This document shows positions 46,501 through 54,360 of a stretch of DNA of 62,829 bases, one piece after another. Where the stretch lies: positions 1-62,829 of the forward strand of contig CAYVMC010000010.1 in the NCBI GenBank assembly GCA_964452495.1, given 5' to 3'. The number at the start of each line of letters is the position of its first letter. Within the stretch, counting starts at the first letter, position 1. The notes beneath the pieces are model-generated. The model was not told where the DNA came from. It was given only the letters and a program-made list of their open reading frames with translations, and searched no databases. Position numbers and translations under genes: made by a program. This DNA comes from CALUTH01 sp964452495 (GTDB lineage Bacteria; Cyanobacteriota; Vampirovibrionia; Gastranaerophilales; Gastranaerophilaceae).

Positions 46501-46797
46501 ATTGAAATTATTCCGGGTGTTAAATTGATTGCTAACAACTTTAAGAACGGATGGCAGCCTTACATAGGTGTAAACATGACCTGGGTGCTTATGGATGGTG
46601 CAAAATTCTGGGCTAATGATATAGCGTTCAGCAGATTGTCAATAAGACCGTTTGTTGAGTACGGTATCGGTATCCAAAAACACCACGGTGAACACGTAAC
46701 AGGTTATTTCCAGGCTATGGTTAGAAACGGCGGCAGAAACGGTGTTGCGTTGACCGGTGGCTTTAGATGGGCTATAGGCGAAGATATTATTGATTAA
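43540..46797 (+). CDS. Pmp-like autotransporter adhesin
   Basis: 1085 residues. Signal peptide at residues 1-27 ('VFLLLMSIMLTLSVNNAYA'). A beta-helix passenger (about 100-490) carries roughly eleven GGAI[YFW]N/G repeats alternating with FxxN motifs such as 'TFTSN', 'IFDSN' and 'AFTNN', the hallmark of chlamydial polymorphic membrane proteins. A Ser/Asn/Thr-rich stem follows. The last 300 residues form the translocator barrel, with 'FVRGFTNFEKVPLKRGP', 'YAVFGAYTGAYQHYNG' and the terminal strand 'NGVALTGGFRWAIGEDIID'. It would insert by the BAM complex and display the passenger (type Va secretion). The last residue is Asp instead of the usual Phe/Trp. It is monocistronic with AGAGG before the ATG. 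Confidence 0.88.
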   Translation: MKKNYKHVFLLLMSIMLTLSVNNAYADNPTEISTSQTIGSSSSNTEINTIYPNTDTDSSTNGGLYNVTSTGSLTIIDTNNEIEFANKSVMYKYGVSDGGSGTIYYDVGRYGGIVYNAGDLYIGTDSDETLSNYIVKFTNNTAGNGGAIYNAGDTYIYNAVFDSNIATAPASDLVTGLGTAYLARGGAIFNDAGKLTITKTIFNNNSATSGHENVYGGTGGAIYNMGNGEVTITQSAFTNNNARNDGGAIYNNNNASSTGSAIVNIDNTGFSKNYAKTTGGAIYNVSAYNNSSADTKLGSYINISNSIFDSNIASSGGAIYNYVNNNNETTIAEVNITSTTFSNNGGSQQIDDTTTITTSQGGAIWNSGQLNISANTAFSSNTAVSGGAIYNTGIANIYDTTFTSNTSSSSGGAIFNGLGNVFSDSSTVSVSLTINNATFTSNQAISGGAIYNAGEATIVDSTFNGNSANNGGAIYGAVDSTTTVIAQDKNVNFATSSDTIYLNAGAYNSSSSNGAILNLNANAGKSINLNGAVTAATASSVDYVPVVNVNYSADGETSYAGDVNFNAEVSNVDLKVYNGTATANAQVSSSTIETQGGTMKFTKDEYLGVADSSNSANNSLVLNGGTLDIQNGAVSSIALSSFALNANTEMKVDVDVVNETMDNLLSDNIDTVSIAPGAEINISSMNLVNEGAKDSADILFTDLNGLTVDNVTTDVETLEGKIYKYTVEKKSGNDLGLSGDAADDVYFSFQNTGSPSDNVTVGPVAQIGAWILMDNIYRQSFANMDMLSILTRDERENLKNYNRYANMFEDEINTFYRDKRQEDYPSVFVRGFTNFEKVPLKRGPHVDGIYYGSLVGHESGLYELGRGWDANYAVFGAYTGAYQHYNGVNMFLNGGNAGGVFTAYKGDYWAGITANAGGWAVDANTNYGSEHFPMMGAGVAAKTGYNWRLFDNKFIIQPSYMMSYTFIYAYSHTSAAGVRINQDPLHAIEIIPGVKLIANNFKNGWQPYIGVNMTWVLMDGAKFWANDIAFSRLSIRPFVEYGIGIQKHHGEHVTGYFQAMVRNGGRNGVALTGGFRWAIGEDIID
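43858..44970 (+). repeat. GGAI/FxxN coding repeats of the autotransporter passenger
   Basis: About a dozen imperfect copies of a unit of 60-110 bp, each with GGCGG[TA]GCTAT[CT]TATAA or a close variant (Gly-Gly-Ala-Ile-Tyr-Asn) and an FxxN codon group. Copies at 44374, 44485, 44698 and 44879 share up to 15 identical bases, enough for slippage or recombination that changes passenger length. Confidence 0.8.
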
Positions 46798-46815
46798 TTA
46801 ATATAAAAACAACAC

Positions 46816-46848
46816 AAGAAAGCGGTTGTATTTTACAGCCGCTTTCTT
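46816..46848 (+). terminator. Terminator of the autotransporter gene
   Basis: AAGAAAGCGGTTGTA - TTT - TACAGCCGCTTTCTT, a 15-bp stem with one G:U pair followed by TTATATATATTTTT, 19 bp after the stop codon. Confidence 0.88.
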
Positions 46849-46898
46849 TATATATATTTTTACCCCATCCTAAAAATGCGATACTTCCGGTTTTCTCT

Positions 46899-46923
46899 CC
46901 CTTCTCCCTCCCCCCTCCCTCCC
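46899..46923 (-). other. G-quadruplex-forming motif on the minus strand
   Basis: Minus strand: GGG-A-GGG-A-GGGGGG-A-GGG-AGAA-GGG, five G-tracts with mostly single-base loops. It lies in a 33-base pure pyrimidine tract of the plus strand (46891-46923), which is very unusual for this AT-rich DNA. Confidence 0.75.
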
Positions 46924-46948
46924 AAAAAAAAGCCCCGCGCTGGCGGGG
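46923..46948 (-). terminator. Strong minus-strand terminator with no obvious gene upstream
   Basis: Minus strand CCCCGC - CAGC - GCGGGG followed by CTTTTTTTT: a 6-bp all-G:C stem plus T-run, a textbook terminator. No T-run follows on the plus strand. No convincing minus-strand gene ends here, so it may end a small RNA starting between about 46960 and 47350. Confidence 0.7.
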
Positions 46949-47350
46949 AAAATTCTTGTATATAGGGAAGGAAATAGAATGAAAGGGAAGGGAATTAATA
47001 TGTCTAATATCTTTGTGTTTATTTTTATTTGCTTGTCTCTTGTATATATATAAAGTATATAATAATGTGTGGATTTCAAGATGATAATTATTTGTTACAA
47101 AACTTAATATTTGAGGCTGAAACATCGGAATACAGGACTCTGGAGTTTGTATTGAATAAAAAAATGAGCCGCCAGATGATTGAAAACAAGTGTTCTATCC
47201 GGCTAAAACGGGGCTGCACTGTAATAATACCAGTATCACGTAAAGAGTTTCTCTATAACCGGAGGATTTTGTTCTCAATATACAGGTATTTACTCAAATT
47301 TACCCGACAAGGTAATACCCAATACCGGTAATTATTAGTAAACTCATACT
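46949..47350. other. Gene-poor stretch; possible small RNA or small ORF
   Basis: A plus-strand frame (ATG 47065 to 47331, 88 codons, 'NKKMSRQMIENKCSIRLKRG') is open just upstream of the kinase but has no ribosome site or known family. On the minus strand TTGAAA near 47071 and the T/A-rich stretch below it could be a weak promoter for a transcript ending at 46923. Neither is certain. Confidence 0.3.
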
Positions 47351-48739
47351 ATGCAAGATATAAAAAAGTATCAGATAATAGATAATGATTTTAAGGAGTG
47401 TAAAATTGAAAGTAAACTTTGTATTATTACTGCGGAGCTTACTAAAAACTCCGGATTGTTAAAACATTTGATACAAACAAACCCCGATACTCAGTTCTGG
47501 CTCTCTGTAAAATCTATGGATAGGAATGAAATCTTACTCGCTAACAGTATAGGAATAAAAAATGTTATTGCTTTTCCTATAGATGAAACGGTTGTTGATA
47601 CATATTTAAAAGCGATTGATGTAAGTTCTGCCAGAAATATTGAATCTGAAATTCAACTGGAACCCCTTGATGATATAAGGGTAATGGTTGTTGATGATAA
47701 TATAATGAATATTCAGCTTCTGGAAGAAGTTTTGAAAGGTCTGGGAATTGCTATTGAAGTTTATACTCAGCCCGCTAATGCCCTTGATAAAATTAAAACA
47801 GATAAGTATGATTTGTTTCTTCTTGATATTTTAATGCCTGATATTTCCGGTTTTGATATTGCAGAAACGGTTAAAAGTTCAGAACTTAACAAAAATTCTC
47901 CCGTTATGTTTATAAGTGCATTATCGGATTATGAGTATAAGATGGCCGGCTATAATGCCGGTGCGTGCTGTTATATTGAAAAACCTTACGATGTCGAGAT
48001 TTTAAAACACCAGATTTATAATATCCTGAAAAAAGAGGAGATTAAAAAGAAAATCAACAAAGCACGCGATGCTTTTTATGCCATGGTGACTCATGATTTG
48101 AAAACGCCTATTACTGCAGAAATTACCGCTCTTCAAATGCTATTAAAAAGGAATTTCGGAGAGCTTACGGATGAACAAAAAGAGATTATTAATGATATTC
48201 TTTCTTCAGTAAAGTTCATGAAAACAATGACAGATAATATTTTGTGTTCGTATAGTCATGGCAATACCAAACCCGCATTAAAGCTTGTTGTGGAAAATCT
48301 CGTTGATATTGTGAATACCTCTATTCAAGAAACAAAATACATTCTTGACGAGAAAGATATAAAGCTTAAATTTAAGTCCGATATGGAAAAAGCACCCGTG
48401 AATGTTGATGTAATAGAGATAAAGCGCGTGATAAATAATCTCATCGGAAATGCCTCCGATTATGCCCCTTCGGGCAGTACAATTGTTTTAAGGCTCTCAA
48501 AATCAGGCGGAGAATATACTTTCTCTGTAACAGACAGCGGGTGCGGGATAAATCTTGATAACCCGAATGATATTTTCGGCGAGAACGTTACCTTCGCTAA
48601 AGAACGTAAACGTATAGGGTTCGGACTCGGGTTATTTATCAGTAAAAATATTATAAATGCACACAACGGCAAAATCTTTGCCGAAAGTAAAATTAACCAC
48701 GGCACAACTATTACTTTTACACTGCCCGTTATTGATTAA
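47351..48739 (+). CDS. Hybrid receiver-histidine kinase with a second, degenerate receiver-like domain
   Basis: 462 residues, no membrane segments. Residues 1-90 look like a receiver fold without the phospho-acceptor ('LCIITAEL' and 'NVIAFPIDETV' in place of the Lys-Pro end). Residues 108-225 are a full receiver: 'VMVVDDNIMNIQLLEEVL', Asp159 in 'YDLFLLDILMPDISGFD' and Lys211 in 'YIEKPYD'. The kinase follows, with phospho-His248 in 'MVTHDLKTPITAEI', N-box 'VINNLIGNASDYAP', G1 'VTDSGCGI' and G2 'GFGLGLFISKN'. A receiver placed before the kinase suggests control of the kinase by an upstream phospho-signal. Its partner may be the orphan regulator at 40413 (inference). Confidence 0.92.
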   Translation: MQDIKKYQIIDNDFKECKIESKLCIITAELTKNSGLLKHLIQTNPDTQFWLSVKSMDRNEILLANSIGIKNVIAFPIDETVVDTYLKAIDVSSARNIESEIQLEPLDDIRVMVVDDNIMNIQLLEEVLKGLGIAIEVYTQPANALDKIKTDKYDLFLLDILMPDISGFDIAETVKSSELNKNSPVMFISALSDYEYKMAGYNAGACCYIEKPYDVEILKHQIYNILKKEEIKKKINKARDAFYAMVTHDLKTPITAEITALQMLLKRNFGELTDEQKEIINDILSSVKFMKTMTDNILCSYSHGNTKPALKLVVENLVDIVNTSIQETKYILDEKDIKLKFKSDMEKAPVNVDVIEIKRVINNLIGNASDYAPSGSTIVLRLSKSGGEYTFSVTDSGCGINLDNPNDIFGENVTFAKERKRIGFGLGLFISKNIINAHNGKIFAESKINHGTTITFTLPVID

Positions 48740-48750
48740 TCCCGTCAGGT

Positions 48751-50019
48751 TTATACGGCTGCTCTCATACAGCAGTTCTTATACTTCTTTCCGCTGCCGC
48801 AAGGACAAGGGTCATTTCTGCCTATATCCTTTGGTATTTCAACCTGTGCAGGATGGTTCATAACTGTTTCCATAAAGTCAAATGTACCGCTGAATGCCTG
48901 TGAGGTATAAAGTACCGTTGCCGATGAATACATGTTGTGTTCCAGATAGTAAGATTTGTACGTTTTTATCAGTTCGTCAAAAGTCAAATCTGTTTTTAAA
49001 ACTTCGTTTATAATTTTCATGAAGTTTGGATACTTATCAGCAACTCTTTTTAATAATCTGTCAGAAACGGCATCGTTTGTTAAGAAGTATTTTATACAGG
49101 CTTCTTTATTTTCAATATCTTCGCCCTCAAAAATCTTGCAGAAAGTTTGATAAAAAGGTATTGCATAAAGCCCTTTTTCTTTATCAAAAACGATACCTAC
49201 ATCATAAGTCGCATTGTGTGTAGCAAATCCGCCTATAGAGTTCTCCATAAAGTTGTTGTAGGTGTTCTGGAGTTCAGGGATTTCAAAATACCTGTACTCC
49301 GTAACCGGAACAATTTTTTCCCTCAAATCTCCTGTTTCGTCGTCGCAGAATGAACCTATAATATCATCAGCATATTTGTTGGAAGTAATTATTTCTTCTG
49401 TATCAAATTTTTTGATGAATTTCTTGTACATCTCAGCAATATTTGCTTTGATTTCTTTTTCTTTATCAGGATTGTCTTTGTATACAAGCTCCGGATTTTG
49501 AACAGCCTTCATAACTGCATATTTGTAAGCTTCACCCTGCTGTGTGTCGCTTAAAATATTTGCAATTTCAACCAGATAATATTCGTCTTTGTAATTAAAA
49601 ATTCGTGCAACCAGAAACTGACCGGCATGTATTCCGCGCAGATTGGTCATTTTGGTAAGTGAGTTTACCGTGTATAACTTTTCATTTATCAGATTGTATA
49701 ACTCAAATCCGTTTTTTAAAACTTTTCTAATCGAAAATATGGAATAAATGTTATTATTGAGTGCTTTTGCAATATCTTGATTTTTTGAAGCTCCGGAAAG
49801 ACAGAAAAGTTCGATTACTCTCTGTGCGTTATCCCCGATTGTGCGTTCAAAAATGTACGGTAAAAAAATCTTCTCAATCTGTGATGCCGGTATGGTTTTT
49901 GCGCCCATTGTGGCTAGATATTCTTCAAAATCCGGCTGTACAACTTTGTCTGTACGTATAAAATTGAAGATTTCTTTTAAAACATCGTTAATACTTATAA
50001 TCTGTTCAATAATACTCAT
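48751..50019 (-). CDS. Protein with C-terminal SEC-C zinc motif
   Basis: 422 residues. The last 20 residues 'GRNDPCPCGSGKKYKNCCMR' are the SEC-C zinc-binding motif known from SecA tails and many small proteins. The first 400 residues are helical with no recognised domain ('LTKMTNLRGIHAGQFLVARI', 'NSIGGFATHNATYDVGIVFD'). There is no SecA motor motif, so this is not SecA. It may bind ribosomes or nucleic acid through the SEC-C motif (inference). It converges with the kinase gene, 11 bp apart. Confidence 0.75.
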   Translation of the reverse strand: MSIIEQIISINDVLKEIFNFIRTDKVVQPDFEEYLATMGAKTIPASQIEKIFLPYIFERTIGDNAQRVIELFCLSGASKNQDIAKALNNNIYSIFSIRKVLKNGFELYNLINEKLYTVNSLTKMTNLRGIHAGQFLVARIFNYKDEYYLVEIANILSDTQQGEAYKYAVMKAVQNPELVYKDNPDKEKEIKANIAEMYKKFIKKFDTEEIITSNKYADDIIGSFCDDETGDLREKIVPVTEYRYFEIPELQNTYNNFMENSIGGFATHNATYDVGIVFDKEKGLYAIPFYQTFCKIFEGEDIENKEACIKYFLTNDAVSDRLLKRVADKYPNFMKIINEVLKTDLTFDELIKTYKSYYLEHNMYSSATVLYTSQAFSGTFDFMETVMNHPAQVEIPKDIGRNDPCPCGSGKKYKNCCMRAAV

Positions 50020-50119
50020 ATAAAAACCTGCCTCTCCTGTATAAAACAGTGTACATTATAAGTAAAAAAAACACAATTATCCATAGAATAATCTGAAAAT
50101 TCTTTTACTGGTTCAGGGG

Positions 50120-50773
50120 TTATATTGCCTGCATAATAACAATACCGCTTGAGGTTCCAAGCCTTGATGCCCCTGCATTTATCATCTCTTCTGCTGCCGC
50201 TCTGTTCCTTATCCCTCCTGAGGCTTTTACACCCAGCCCGTAGGGTTTCACTGTTTCGGACATTAGTTTTACATCTTCTGCCTTCGCTCCTGTGCCGCCT
50301 TTTACAAATCCTGTGGAAGTCTTTACAAAATCTGCTCCGGCTTCTGCCGTTAATTTACATGCCTGTATAATTTCATCTCTGTTGAGTAAATCCGTTTCAA
50401 GAATTACTTTCAATACATGTTCTTTACAGGCTTTTTTAACCGCTGCTATATCATTTTTTACATATTCATAATCACCGTCTTTTAGCCTGCCCGTATTTAA
50501 AACCATATCAATTTCATCGGCACCCAGTCTTATTGCCTCTTGTGCCTCAAAAGTTTTAACGGAGGTTGTGCAATCTCCAAGCGGAAAACCTATCACCGAA
50601 ACGATTTTTACATTTGTGCCGGCAAGTTCTTTCTTTACGATTTCTATATTGCAGGAGTTTACACAAACTCCTTTAAATTTATACTCTTTTGCTTCTCTTG
50701 CAAGCTGTGTTATCTCTTCTTTTTTTGCATCCTGTTTAAGTAAAGTGTGTTCAATATATTCATTAAGTTCCAT
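50120..50773 (-). CDS. deoC: Deoxyribose-phosphate aldolase
   Basis: 217 residues. 'YIEHTLLKQDAKKEEI', 'VSVIGFPLGDCTTSVK', 'GADEIDMVLNTGRLKDGDY', the Schiff-base Lys in 'ADFVKTSTGFVKGGTGA' and 'GVKASGGIRNRAAAEEMI' are diagnostic. It cleaves deoxyribose-5-phosphate into glyceraldehyde-3-phosphate and acetaldehyde. Its start shares one base with the stop of the upstream secreted-protein gene. Confidence 0.96.
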   Translation of the reverse strand: MELNEYIEHTLLKQDAKKEEITQLAREAKEYKFKGVCVNSCNIEIVKKELAGTNVKIVSVIGFPLGDCTTSVKTFEAQEAIRLGADEIDMVLNTGRLKDGDYEYVKNDIAAVKKACKEHVLKVILETDLLNRDEIIQACKLTAEAGADFVKTSTGFVKGGTGAKAEDVKLMSETVKPYGLGVKASGGIRNRAAAEEMINAGASRLGTSSGIVIMQAI

Positions 50774-51429
50774 TATCTTTCATCCTTTAATATCATTAGT
50801 GTTTCTTGCAATTCTGCAAGCAGGTATTCAAGTTGCTGCGCAATGTTTGCAGGGTTATACACAGACCCTGTTGTCTGGTATGCAAGATATTTTTTATATA
50901 TAACAGCTTCCTCTCTTAATGTGGCAATTGCGTCAGTATGTGTGCCTGTCTGCTGCAGCTGTTTGTAACTTGCATAGTAACTCTCTGATTTCCCCTCATA
51001 GAGTTTTTTTAAGTGGTCAACTTTGAATTTGAATATTCGTGCTTTGGCAATAAAAAGCTGGTCAGACTCATTGTTTTCTATTGAGTCAATAAGTTTTTCA
51101 ACATAAACTATCATGTCGTTTATATTATTAAGATAGTCAGAAGTTTTGTCTGATTTTAGAATTATATTGACAAAAGCCGGATTGTCACGGGGGGTTGGTT
51201 TTAAGGTTGACGGATCCGTAAAATCTTCATCAGACTCATAAATAGGAGTAACTACTTTTTCGTCCGGCTGCTTATAATCCTTTTGAAGGTCAGGCAAAGT
51301 CCCTTTATACCCCGGATTGTCCATTATATTATCGGAAACCGGCTGTGTATCGTTTTTCGACCACCACCACGAGTAGGCGGGAGAAGATAAGATTATACAA
51401 ACTAAAATTACGGATAAAGTTTTCCTCAT
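50773..51429 (-). CDS. Secreted helical protein of unknown function
   Basis: 218 residues with a signal peptide ('LSVILVCIILSSPAYSWWW'). The mature protein has an acidic Pro/Asp-rich region (to about residue 85) and then a helical bundle of four predicted helices ('YLNNINDMIVYVEKLIDSIE', 'LFIAKARIFKFKVDHLKKLY'). No family recognised. It is coupled to deoC (shared stop/start base), an odd pairing of a periplasmic protein with a cytoplasmic aldolase. Confidence 0.65.
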   Translation of the reverse strand: MRKTLSVILVCIILSSPAYSWWWSKNDTQPVSDNIMDNPGYKGTLPDLQKDYKQPDEKVVTPIYESDEDFTDPSTLKPTPRDNPAFVNIILKSDKTSDYLNNINDMIVYVEKLIDSIENNESDQLFIAKARIFKFKVDHLKKLYEGKSESYYASYKQLQQTGTHTDAIATLREEAVIYKKYLAYQTTGSVYNPANIAQQLEYLLAELQETLMILKDER

Positions 51430-51480
51430 ATTTTTATTATAATGATTGGTTTTTAAAAATCATCCGTTAATAACATGAGT

Positions 51481-52473
51481 TTAATATGTCGTCATATCCT
51501 CAAAATTTTCCGTGTCATTGTAGTTGAACATGTGTACAAATGTGTAAAGAATTTCAGCGGCAAATTTTGCCGTGCCTAACTCCAGCATACGCTTAAGTGC
51601 ATCCCGTGTATTAAAAATATGTATCGGAGTTTTATTAAAGGCAAGATTATCAAAATAGTTGCAGACACTCAAAATCTGTGCCGGTTTGGCAATCCAGTCA
51701 TTGGAAATCCCGCGAGGGTATCCGGAACCGTCATTATTTTCATGATGTTCAAGAACCGCTATACAAACAGTTTCCGGCATATTATATTGTTTCAGAAGAT
51801 TATAGCACAGAGTAACGTGTTGTTTCATAGCATCTGAAACAAGTATTTCTAAAGAGTTTTCATTCTTAATCCCGTCTATATAAAGTTTCCCGATATCATG
51901 TAATAGTCCTGCAATAGTGATATTACGACATTCCAGACTGTCAAGTTCCAGACGCCTTGCTATCATTCCTGAAAGAACAGCAACATTAAGCGGATGGCAG
52001 ATGTCATATTCGCCTAAAAATCTCAACTGCGAACCCTTTTTTATTTGGGCGGACGGAGCAAATATGATCTGTTCTAGTATTGTGACCAGAGCGTGTGCAT
52101 GTGAAAAAGCATGTTCAAATGCTTCCGCCTTCAAAAGCTCCAAAATCTTCATAAAGTATAGTTTTATTCTAATCTGGGTTTCAGTATCCAGAACAGCATT
52201 TTTGTTTATCGGAGTGTTAATCTCCATGATGTTTAGCGAGTCGTAATCAAAATCGTATGCAAGTTTAACTTTTCCTGTATCCTGCGGCTGCTCTTTTTCA
52301 TAGACTATTTCCTGTACTTCCTGAGCGTATATTTTGTCATACTGGCGTAATGATATTAGTTTGCCCGGAGTTAACACTTCACCTGCAGAAAACAGTTTTT
52401 CATTCTCGTTTACATAGACATCAAAAGGCAGAATCTTATAATTGTTAAGTTCTTTTGTTGTAATAACCTTCAT
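51481..52473 (-). CDS. HD-GYP domain protein, probable c-di-GMP phosphodiesterase
   Basis: 330 residues. The first 90 residues are a DUF3391-like region ('LPFDVYVNENEKLFSAGEVL'). The HD-GYP domain has 'HPLNVAVLSGMIARRL', 'ITIAGLLHDIGKLYIDGI' (HD), the hallmark 'LEHHENNDGSGYPRGIS' and 'AKPAQILSVCNYFDNLAF'. HD-GYP enzymes break down c-di-GMP and often control flagella and pili, both encoded nearby. No receiver domain. It diverges from nothing obvious and stands alone. Confidence 0.9.
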   Translation of the reverse strand: MKVITTKELNNYKILPFDVYVNENEKLFSAGEVLTPGKLISLRQYDKIYAQEVQEIVYEKEQPQDTGKVKLAYDFDYDSLNIMEINTPINKNAVLDTETQIRIKLYFMKILELLKAEAFEHAFSHAHALVTILEQIIFAPSAQIKKGSQLRFLGEYDICHPLNVAVLSGMIARRLELDSLECRNITIAGLLHDIGKLYIDGIKNENSLEILVSDAMKQHVTLCYNLLKQYNMPETVCIAVLEHHENNDGSGYPRGISNDWIAKPAQILSVCNYFDNLAFNKTPIHIFNTRDALKRMLELGTAKFAAEILYTFVHMFNYNDTENFEDMTTY

Positions 52474-52544
52474 AATCTGATTATATACTTTTTTTCAGAT
52501 TTGTACAGTGGATAAAGGCAATAGATAAATTATTTGAAGTATTT

Positions 52545-53225
52545 CTATAATATAATCACCGCATTATGTCTTAAGTTTGTTCTGTTTTCTTTCCGGTAAG
52601 AATAAAACAGATTATTATTACAGCTTGTGCAGTAAGGACATATATCAATGTTTTTAACCCCTGCCTCTGATAACTGGCGTGCATTTATTTTTTTTAAATC
52701 CGCCCTGTGTCCGTCAAAAAGCCCGCACGTATCCTTTACAGTATTCTTAAGAGCAGACAAAACATCATCACCCACTTCATAACAGCAAATAGAAATTGCC
52801 GGCCCGATAATAGCAGTGATATTTTCGGGAGTAGTGTTGAAACTCTTATTCATTCTCTCAATAGCAGCAATTCCAATTCTGGCAGCAGTTCCCCGCCAGC
52901 CTGCGTGTGCTACTGTTCCGATATGATTTGCCCTGTCATACAGAATAAGCGGTGTACAGTCCGCAAAACTTAAATATACTGCTGTATTATGCTCCGTGAG
53001 AATAAGTCCGTCGGTATCCGGATAATCATTACGTCCGTCAACTATTTCTATATTTGCACTGTGAGTTTGTACGGGTGATACAATTCTTTTAACTTTTAGA
53101 GCAGTTTTAAAAAACTTTTCATTGCCCTTTACCGGACATTCTCTGGTTGTAAAAAAATGCTGCAGCTCCGGCAGAATATTACTTTTTAAAACTTTTTTTC
53201 CTTCTATATTATCAAAATAAAACAT
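52545..53225 (-). CDS. pgeF: Laccase-domain protein PgeF/YfiH
   Basis: 226 residues. 'LPELQHFFTTR', 'VVS/IVSPVQTHS'-type copper-site region 'IVSPVQTHSANI', 'TDGLILTEHNTAVYLSFADC', 'VAHAGWRGTAARI' and 'YCTSCNNNLFYSYRKEN' are the DUF152/YfiH signatures. Members act as purine nucleoside phosphorylases/deaminases or edit peptidoglycan muropeptides. The exact role here cannot be told. It lies 6 bp after the LysR gene. Confidence 0.9.
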   Translation of the reverse strand: MFYFDNIEGKKVLKSNILPELQHFFTTRECPVKGNEKFFKTALKVKRIVSPVQTHSANIEIVDGRNDYPDTDGLILTEHNTAVYLSFADCTPLILYDRANHIGTVAHAGWRGTAARIGIAAIERMNKSFNTTPENITAIIGPAISICCYEVGDDVLSALKNTVKDTCGLFDGHRADLKKINARQLSEAGVKNIDICPYCTSCNNNLFYSYRKENRTNLRHNAVIIL

Positions 53226-53231
53226 ATTTAA

Positions 53232-54125
53232 TTACACACAAAATTGATCTTCTAAACGGTTTAAAAAAAGTTTGGCTGCCGGAGAAAACACCTGATGTTT
53301 TTTCCAGACAATATCAAGTCCTGATTCAAGACTCGGACGCAGCGGTCTGAAAGTTACTTGGCTGCGTTCTGATGTGTTAGCAAGTTTATCCAGAGTAACA
53401 GCATACCCCATACCGGCTTCAACCATTATAATTGCATTATAAACAAGGTTATACGTCGCTGTAATCCTCAGACTATCAAATTTTTCTCCGAACCAGTCAA
53501 GAAAACCGCTGTCCGCTGAATATTTTTTTGACAATTGTCTGGATGCAATAATAGGAACATTCACTAAATCATCAAGTTCAATAAACTCTTTACCGGCAAG
53601 CGGGCTGTCTTTGCGCATTATGACACCCCACACATCTTTATCCGGAAGTGTGATATGATCATACTTCGACAGGTCTATAGGTTGTATAAGGACTCCGAAA
53701 TCCAGTAGACCTTTATCCAATTTTTCTGTTACATCTTCAGCATTACCGCTGTGAATATGAAACTTAATATTAGGATATTCTGTTTGAAGTTCATTCATTA
53801 CCGAAGCAACATATTTCATTGAGTCGGTTTCACCGCATCCTATGTATATATCACCACTTACAGTTTCTTTTATAGAGTTGAATTCCGCCTCTGTTTTTTC
53901 AACCATATCAACAATTTCTTCAGCACGTTTGCGGAGTATCATACCTTCCGGAGTGAGTGATATTCTGTATTTTCCCCGTATCAGCAGTTTTTGCCCGAGT
54001 TCTTTTTCAAGTCCCTGCAATTGCCGTGTGAGAGTAGGCTGTGTAAGATGCAGCGATGATGCGGCTCTTGTAATACTGCCTTCACGTGCCACCGCAAGAA
54101 AATATTTTAAAACGCGTACTTCCAT
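53232..54125 (-). CDS. LysR-family transcriptional regulator
   Basis: 297 residues, typical length. 'YFLAVAREGSITRAASSLHL' plus 'TQPTLTRQLQGLEKELGQKL' is the LysR helix-turn-helix. The C-terminal effector domain contains 'DIYIGCGETDSMKYVASVM' and 'FGVLIQPIDLSKY'. It diverges from the aldo/keto reductase across 235 bp, so it very probably regulates it. Such clusters often include flavodoxin-like and alpha/beta-hydrolase genes, and both kinds are found downstream. Confidence 0.92.
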   Translation of the reverse strand: MEVRVLKYFLAVAREGSITRAASSLHLTQPTLTRQLQGLEKELGQKLLIRGKYRISLTPEGMILRKRAEEIVDMVEKTEAEFNSIKETVSGDIYIGCGETDSMKYVASVMNELQTEYPNIKFHIHSGNAEDVTEKLDKGLLDFGVLIQPIDLSKYDHITLPDKDVWGVIMRKDSPLAGKEFIELDDLVNVPIIASRQLSKKYSADSGFLDWFGEKFDSLRITATYNLVYNAIIMVEAGMGYAVTLDKLANTSERSQVTFRPLRPSLESGLDIVWKKHQVFSPAAKLFLNRLEDQFCV

Positions 54126-54245
54126 ATAATTTATAATAAACGTATTGAGTTATACCTGTCAAGTATTTCTAATTATGTGATATAAGTATTTGCTATTTTT
54201 AAAATATAGTAAATAATAAGGTTAGCATAGAAAATCTGAGTTAAG

Positions 54246-54263
54246 TATAATGTCAGATATAAT
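54246..54263 (+). promoter_or_regulatory. Tandem TATAAT boxes between lysR and aldo/keto reductase
   Basis: TATAAT at 54246-54251 and 54258-54263, 12 bp apart, about 100 bp before the reductase ATG. No good -35 was found at 17 bp, as is common for LysR-activated promoters. A T-N11-A LysR site could not be singled out in such AT-rich DNA. Confidence 0.35.
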
Positions 54264-54360
54264 ATAGTATTGCGAAACTTGAAAAATAATAACTGTAAAA
54301 ATGGTTTGATAAGTAAATTTTTTCAATCTGGAATTGCAAACTAAACAAGGATAACAAATT

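Noticed and set aside
46787..47125. 112-codon minus-strand frame overlapping the terminators
   Set aside because: It runs through two terminator hairpins and the G-tract, has no ribosome site and no family; a by-product of the odd composition.
48751..50019. SecA or SecA paralogue because of the SEC-C tail
   Set aside because: No DEAD-motor motifs (Walker A/B, preprotein cross-linking domain); SEC-C occurs in many unrelated proteins.
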